Source: Ophiobolus disseminans (taxonomy: Eukaryota > Ascomycota > Dothideomycetes > Pleosporales > Phaeosphaeriaceae). Taken from it: DNA of 64,000 nt. Below are positions 59,746 to 64,000 of the stretch, piece by piece (the stretch's first letter is position 1; each line of letters opens with the position of its first letter). The DNA is taken from positions 1,054,001 to 1,118,000 of the forward strand of contig MU006233.1 of assembly GCA_010093685.1 (NCBI GenBank), in the 5' to 3' direction. The translations under genes and the position numbers were made by a program. Below the pieces are notes generated by a model that saw only the letters and a list, made by a program, of their open reading frames with translations, had not been told where the DNA came from and made no database searches.

Positions 59746-59816
59746 CACCTACCCACACCTTCTCCACGCTCGAGAATTGACAACGACTGCACTGCCTGCA
59801 GCATAACGCATACATG

Positions 59817-59930
59817 CATCGCCCGCATCGCCTGCACCTCATCGCCCGCATCGCCTGCACCTCATCGTCCGCATCGCCTGCAACTACACCGCTTGCAACC
59901 ACACCGCTTGCAACCACACCGCTTGCAACA
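59817..59930. repeat. Two adjacent minisatellites in the copia leader
   Basis: Three copies of a 23-bp unit (59817-59885; core CATCGCCCGCATCGCCTGCA) are followed directly by three copies of a 15-bp unit, ACACCGCTTGCAACC (59886-59930). Both lie just upstream of the gag ATG. The last copies of each diverge slightly. Confidence 0.9.
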
Positions 59931-59963
59931 GACACGTGTGAGCCTCCCCACATCTAAACACAC

Positions 59964-62900
59964 ATGATGGCAGAAGAGAGGGAAGAGTGGAAGATTCCCA
60001 AACTCACAACAGAGAATCATGATGCCTGGTTCCGCCGGAACAAGATCAAGCTAAAAGGAAAGAGAGTCTTCTACGTGTGCGAGAAGAACCTGGAGGAGCA
60101 CTGCAAAATTGCTACGGCTGAAGACCTGCCAGATGCTGTGAAAGGACTGAACATCACAGACAACAAGACTGTTAAGGTCCGCATCAACGTTGACAAGAGA
60201 GACAAGTACCTGGAGGACGAAGCAACCGCAATCGACCTCCTGTTCAGATCCCTTAGCGATGATGACCAGGCCCTCATTGACGAATACGACACTGCCTTCC
60301 AGTTCTGGGCTTACCTACGAAAGAAGTACACCCAAACTGATGCTACTGCCGCCAACATGTACATGACCAGAATTCAGACGTTTACATTCGATTCTGAGAG
60401 CACAATTGTTGGATCATGGGAAAAGCTGAAGGATTACCGGCGGAAGCTTGTCTCGGCAGACGCTGACAGCAATGGAGCCTACAAAGACTCTGCTCTACTA
60501 CTCATTCTCATCAGATCACTCCCTCCAAGTTTCAGGACTACAGTCGACACCATGAATGCCCAACTCAACCTCACTGTTGACCAAAAGCTCAAGTTCCTGG
60601 AAGAGAAGGAGGTCCGAGACAAACAAGATACCAACGAACAAGCTCTTCCAGCATTCCGGAAAGCCCAAAAGTACGTTCCGCCGCACAAGCGAGACAAAAG
60701 GGACCTGTCATCCGACTCCGAGGCTAGCGCTATGTCTGGCATGCAATGCTACCTTTGCGATGAACCTCACTACATGCGAGACTGTTCAAAGCTGGTGAAG
60801 GCTCGAAAGCTCCTGAGGGAATACGAAGCTGAGAAGAAGAGAAGGAAGAAGAAGTCGTCCCCTCCGAAGCCGTCCCCTTCAAAGCTGCCTAAGCCGCCTG
60901 TCAAGCCCAGGAAATCCCACAAGAAGACTGGCAAAGCATATGGAGCTGAAGAAGAAGTCAGGTCTGAGTCAGAGCTGGAGACATCAACCAATACCTCAGA
61001 CTCAGAAGACGAGGACATCGAGACATGCCGTCTCTCGAAAGACATCGTTGGTAAGGCCTCTCCATCCACCTGGGCCGGCGACACCGGCGCCTCCTCACAC
61101 ATGTCTGACCAACCCTCACTGTTTAGACAAATGATCAAGATTAAGCGGAGACTCGTTCGGGTTGGAGGGGGAGAATTATACGCAGACTGGAAAGGAGAAG
61201 CTCAGGTGGTGTGTAAGGATGGATCCTCAACATGGCTTTCGGATGTACTGCTTGTGCCCAACCTTGGAGTCAATTTGCTGTCAGGAAGACGGATTTGCGC
61301 AGCAGGCCTGAAGGGCTATTTCAATTCACACGCACTATGCTTCAAACTGGGAAAGAAAACCATTATCAAAGCAACTATGGACGACGGCCTCTACGTGGTG
61401 TCACACATTGCAGATGGATACCGAGAGACAGCATTTCCAAGCACAGAACTACTGACAGAATTCGACGAAGCAGAGCTTGAGATTCGAGAAAAAGAGAGAT
61501 ACTTGCTGTACCACAGACGCTTTGCACACCTGGGACCTGCGAAGATTGCTAAACTCCATGAAGTCACAACTCTTGAAAATGAGATCAAGGTGCCAGAAAA
61601 GAAGGAAATCTGCGAAGTCTGTGCCTTGACAAAGATGAGGAACAGCATCCCTAAGCAGCTGAGAGACCACAAAGCTGAGAAGCTAGCTCTAGTGCAATTT
61701 GATGTTGCAGGACCCTTCCCGACATCCTTGCGAGGAAACCGATGGTTTCTCCTTATTATTGACAGCTACACGCGGAAGAACTGGGTTATTCCGTTAAAGC
61801 ACAAGGGAGACGCACAAAAGGAACTCAAAGTCTGGAAGACCTTTGTGGAACATCAAACTGACAAAAAAGTCAAAGCTGCTGGAACTGATAACGCACCAGA
61901 ACTCTTGCAACAAGTTCAGGAATGGAGAGTTACACAGGGAGTCGAACTGCAGCCTACTACGATTGCCTCATCACATCAGAATGGACCAGCTGAGCGAAAT
62001 ATCCAAACCGCAGAAGCCGACATGAGAGCAATGCTCAAGGACGCTGGTTTGCCAATCGAATTCTGGGACGAAGCTGTAGAGGCAGATACATACATGCGAA
62101 ACCGTACGGATACAGGACCTACAATTGATGGAAAGCAAGTCAGCCCTGAAGAGGCTTTCACGGGAAAGACACCATCCATTGACCACATCCGTGTATGGGG
62201 GAGCAAGTGCTACTCCTACATCCACCCTAAGACAATTCCAGCAGATCAACGACACGACAAGCTTGTGGACCGCGGCAGAGTTGGAGTATTCATGGGATAT
62301 TCCGAGACTACAAACAAGCAGTTCAAATTCTACTCGCCAGAACTGGGATACACCTCAAGGTCAAGCCGTATATCAGTGGACGAATACATGCCTGGAGGGA
62401 AAGTCGAACTGCGATTGCGAAACATCCCAGCCGGACCACAAGGGACGCAGAACACGATGCCAGACCGAAAACCAAGAGGAAGGCCTAGGAAGGAGCCAGG
62501 CACTAATACCGGGACTAATACCGGGACTGATACCGAAGGAAATCAACACCCTACCCCCGCTCAACTGACAGAACCAATAGAGACATCTCTTGCAGGTCCT
62601 ACGGAATCACCTCCAGCGGAATCAATGGAATCACCCGAGGAACTGACAGAATCACCCGCAGAACCACCCCCCGCGGAACCAATAAAACCATCTCCTGCAG
62701 AAGCAACAGAACTACCTCCTACAGAACACAATACCAAGCCAACAAAGCGTGGAAGAGGAAGACCAAGGAGGCTGACTGCTGTTCCTCCTACCGCCCTGTC
62801 TCAAGATGAGCTAGTACCCGACCTAGTGAACGAAGAGCCTGGAAACCCTGTCAAAGACTTGCCAGAAGCTCCGCGATACTTCACAAGAGGGTCCAAACGC

Positions 62901-64000
62901 AAGAGGTCTAGCGAAGACACTGTAGAAGATGAAAGACTCCGGAAAATCATCAAAGCTATGCTGGCACAAGTCGACTTTGCAGATGAACAAGCACAGGTTT
63001 TTGAGAAGGCCTTTCCAGCAACTGAGATTGCAGGAATTCCGGTTCCTCAGACGTATCAAAAAGCCATAAACGACCTAAAGTACGGAAATCAATGGAAAGC
63101 AGCGGTGCTGGAGGAGATAATCTCGCTAATGGAAAATGGAACCTGGGAAGAAGTTTTACGGCCTAAAGACGCCAACATGGTTGATTCAAAGTGGGTTTTT
63201 ACAGTCAAAACTAAGCCGGACGGGACAGTTGAACGATTCAAAGCACGCCTTGTGGCAAGAGGTTTCACTCAGGTACATGGAATTGACTACAACGAGACCT
63301 TTGCGCCGACTGTCCGCATGGATACCTTGCGTCTATTCCTAGCCACGGTCGCAGCAGAAGACTTGGAATGTTTTCATTACGACATCAAGAATGCGTTCAC
63401 TGAGTCTCACCTCAAGGAACAAATCCTCCTTAAGCCACCTGAAGGAGTTCAGGTTAAGAAAGGACATGTCCTGAAAGTCCTTCGAAGCCTGTACGGACTG
63501 AAGCAAGCTGCTCGAGACTGGAACCTGTTAATGAAGAAAGAGCTTCTTGAATGGGGATTTGTGCAAAGCCTTGCAGATCCTTGTATGTTTGTCCATGAGA
63601 AGAGAAATATTCGAATTCTGGTCTACGTTGACGACGTTCTCGCAGCGACAAAGGAGCAATCCCAAACTGAGTGGTTCTGGAGGAAGCTTTCTGGACGATT
63701 CAACGCCAAGAACCTGGGGGAGGTACATAAGGTCCTTGGAGTACGAGTCACGAGAGACAGAAAGCATCGCACAATCTTCCTTGACCAAGAGCAATACCTA
63801 CGTGCAGTACTTGACAAGTTCGGAATGTCAAGCAAGAAGCACAAAGACAGGAAGATCCCATCTGCCGATTACACCTCATTCAGGCCAGCTGCTGACAATG
63901 ACACCCGAATCAATATGACCGAGTACCAGCAGGGAATCGGAAGCCTGATGTTTGCTATGGTTCTCACACGTCCAGATATTGCATTCACCCTTGGGAAGCT
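59964..64000 (+). CDS. Copia gag-pol polyprotein, 3' end outside window
   Basis: Single frame of 1345 codons without a stop, open at the right edge. Gag occupies about residues 1-300. A zinc knuckle near residue 262 reads CYLCDEPHYMRDC, that is C-x2-C-x3-H-x4-C, one residue shorter than the usual C-x2-C-x4-H-x4-C. The aspartic protease has GDTGASSHMS (Asp 373). The pre-integrase HHCC finger is seen in HRRFAHLG and CEVC. The integrase DDE residues lie in VQFDVAGPF, GTDNAPEL and SSHQNGPAERN. A disordered Pro/Glu/Thr-rich linker with GTNTG repeats follows. Reverse transcriptase begins with WVFTVKTKPDG, then RLVARGFTQ, and has the catalytic YVDD near residue 1221. Gag and pol are in one frame with no frameshift site, so their ratio must be set after translation. 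Confidence 0.96.
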   Translation, partial: MMAEEREEWKIPKLTTENHDAWFRRNKIKLKGKRVFYVCEKNLEEHCKIATAEDLPDAVKGLNITDNKTVKVRINVDKRDKYLEDEATAIDLLFRSLSDDDQALIDEYDTAFQFWAYLRKKYTQTDATAANMYMTRIQTFTFDSESTIVGSWEKLKDYRRKLVSADADSNGAYKDSALLLILIRSLPPSFRTTVDTMNAQLNLTVDQKLKFLEEKEVRDKQDTNEQALPAFRKAQKYVPPHKRDKRDLSSDSEASAMSGMQCYLCDEPHYMRDCSKLVKARKLLREYEAEKKRRKKKSSPPKPSPSKLPKPPVKPRKSHKKTGKAYGAEEEVRSESELETSTNTSDSEDEDIETCRLSKDIVGKASPSTWAGDTGASSHMSDQPSLFRQMIKIKRRLVRVGGGELYADWKGEAQVVCKDGSSTWLSDVLLVPNLGVNLLSGRRICAAGLKGYFNSHALCFKLGKKTIIKATMDDGLYVVSHIADGYRETAFPSTELLTEFDEAELEIREKERYLLYHRRFAHLGPAKIAKLHEVTTLENEIKVPEKKEICEVCALTKMRNSIPKQLRDHKAEKLALVQFDVAGPFPTSLRGNRWFLLIIDSYTRKNWVIPLKHKGDAQKELKVWKTFVEHQTDKKVKAAGTDNAPELLQQVQEWRVTQGVELQPTTIASSHQNGPAERNIQTAEADMRAMLKDAGLPIEFWDEAVEADTYMRNRTDTGPTIDGKQVSPEEAFTGKTPSIDHIRVWGSKCYSYIHPKTIPADQRHDKLVDRGRVGVFMGYSETTNKQFKFYSPELGYTSRSSRISVDEYMPGGKVELRLRNIPAGPQGTQNTMPDRKPRGRPRKEPGTNTGTNTGTDTEGNQHPTPAQLTEPIETSLAGPTESPPAESMESPEELTESPAEPPPAEPIKPSPAEATELPPTEHNTKPTKRGRGRPRRLTAVPPTALSQDELVPDLVNEEPGNPVKDLPEAPRYFTRGSKRKRSSEDTVEDERLRKIIKAMLAQVDFADEQAQVFEKAFPATEIAGIPVPQTYQKAINDLKYGNQWKAAVLEEIISLMENGTWEEVLRPKDANMVDSKWVFTVKTKPDGTVERFKARLVARGFTQVHGIDYNETFAPTVRMDTLRLFLATVAAEDLECFHYDIKNAFTESHLKEQILLKPPEGVQVKKGHVLKVLRSLYGLKQAARDWNLLMKKELLEWGFVQSLADPCMFVHEKRNIRILVYVDDVLAATKEQSQTEWFWRKLSGRFNAKNLGEVHKVLGVRVTRDRKHRTIFLDQEQYLRAVLDKFGMSSKKHKDRKIPSADYTSFRPAADNDTRINMTEYQQGIGSLMFAMVLTRPDIAFTLGK

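Larger units (their letters stand above)
59566..64000 (+). mobile_element. Ty1/copia LTR retrotransposon, 5' part
   Basis: Element with primer-binding site, a repeat-rich leader and one long gag-pol frame in copia order (gag, protease, integrase, reverse transcriptase). It continues past the right edge, so RNase H, the 3' LTR and target duplication cannot be seen. The frame is undamaged throughout, which suggests a recent insertion. Confidence 0.93.

Overview
This window is nuclear DNA of a filamentous ascomycete (Pezizomycotina), most likely a dothideomycete. Genes are broken by short GT-AG introns of about 44-125 bp, many with CTAAC/CTGAC branch sites 10-20 bases before the acceptor. The protein set is typical of filamentous fungi: DUF6590 proteins, a patatin-free NLR-like hydrolase/NACHT/ankyrin protein, a Zn2Cys6 regulator, an RTA1-like membrane protein, a SAT4/rhodopsin-like membrane protein, a class II hydrophobin and 2EXR-like proteins. 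The gene models below were spliced by hand from reading-frame continuity and splice signals. Most sum to an exact multiple of three, which supports them, but none was checked against transcripts. Layout. 0-10.3 kb: an accessory block of poorly characterised coiled-coil and DUF6590 genes, including a head-to-head arrangement at 5.3-10.3 kb in which a coiled-coil protein is apparently fused to a DUF6590 domain. 10.3-12.6 kb: no genes, but a non-autonomous DNA transposon with perfect 28-bp inverted termini. 12.6-17 kb: two unknown genes and a broken SEC9/SNAP-25-like t-SNARE gene. 18-19.3 kb: a GH64 beta-1,3-glucanase without a visible signal peptide. 20.3-27.1 kb: one very long NLR-like gene (about 2170 residues) with a degenerate ATP-binding loop. 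27.3-43.7 kb: mostly ordinary genes, namely a rhamnogalacturonan acetylesterase-like SGNH hydrolase, a TMEM205-like protein, a Zn2Cys6 factor, a conserved unknown protein, RTA1, a BTB protein, the complex I 9.5-kDa subunit and the oligosaccharyltransferase subunit WBP1. 44-47.3 kb: three neighbouring decayed genes. 49-59.2 kb: a rhodopsin-like membrane protein, a small secreted protein, a hydrophobin, an amino-acid permease and an unknown helical protein, separated by long gene-poor stretches. 59.5 kb to the right edge: an apparently intact Ty1/copia retrotransposon whose single gag-pol frame is still open at the window end. The housekeeping genes (WBP1, complex I subunit) and the surface or nutrition genes have no obvious operational link. 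The accessory genes, pseudogenes, inverted-repeat element and retrotransposon point to a region that is turning over quickly.
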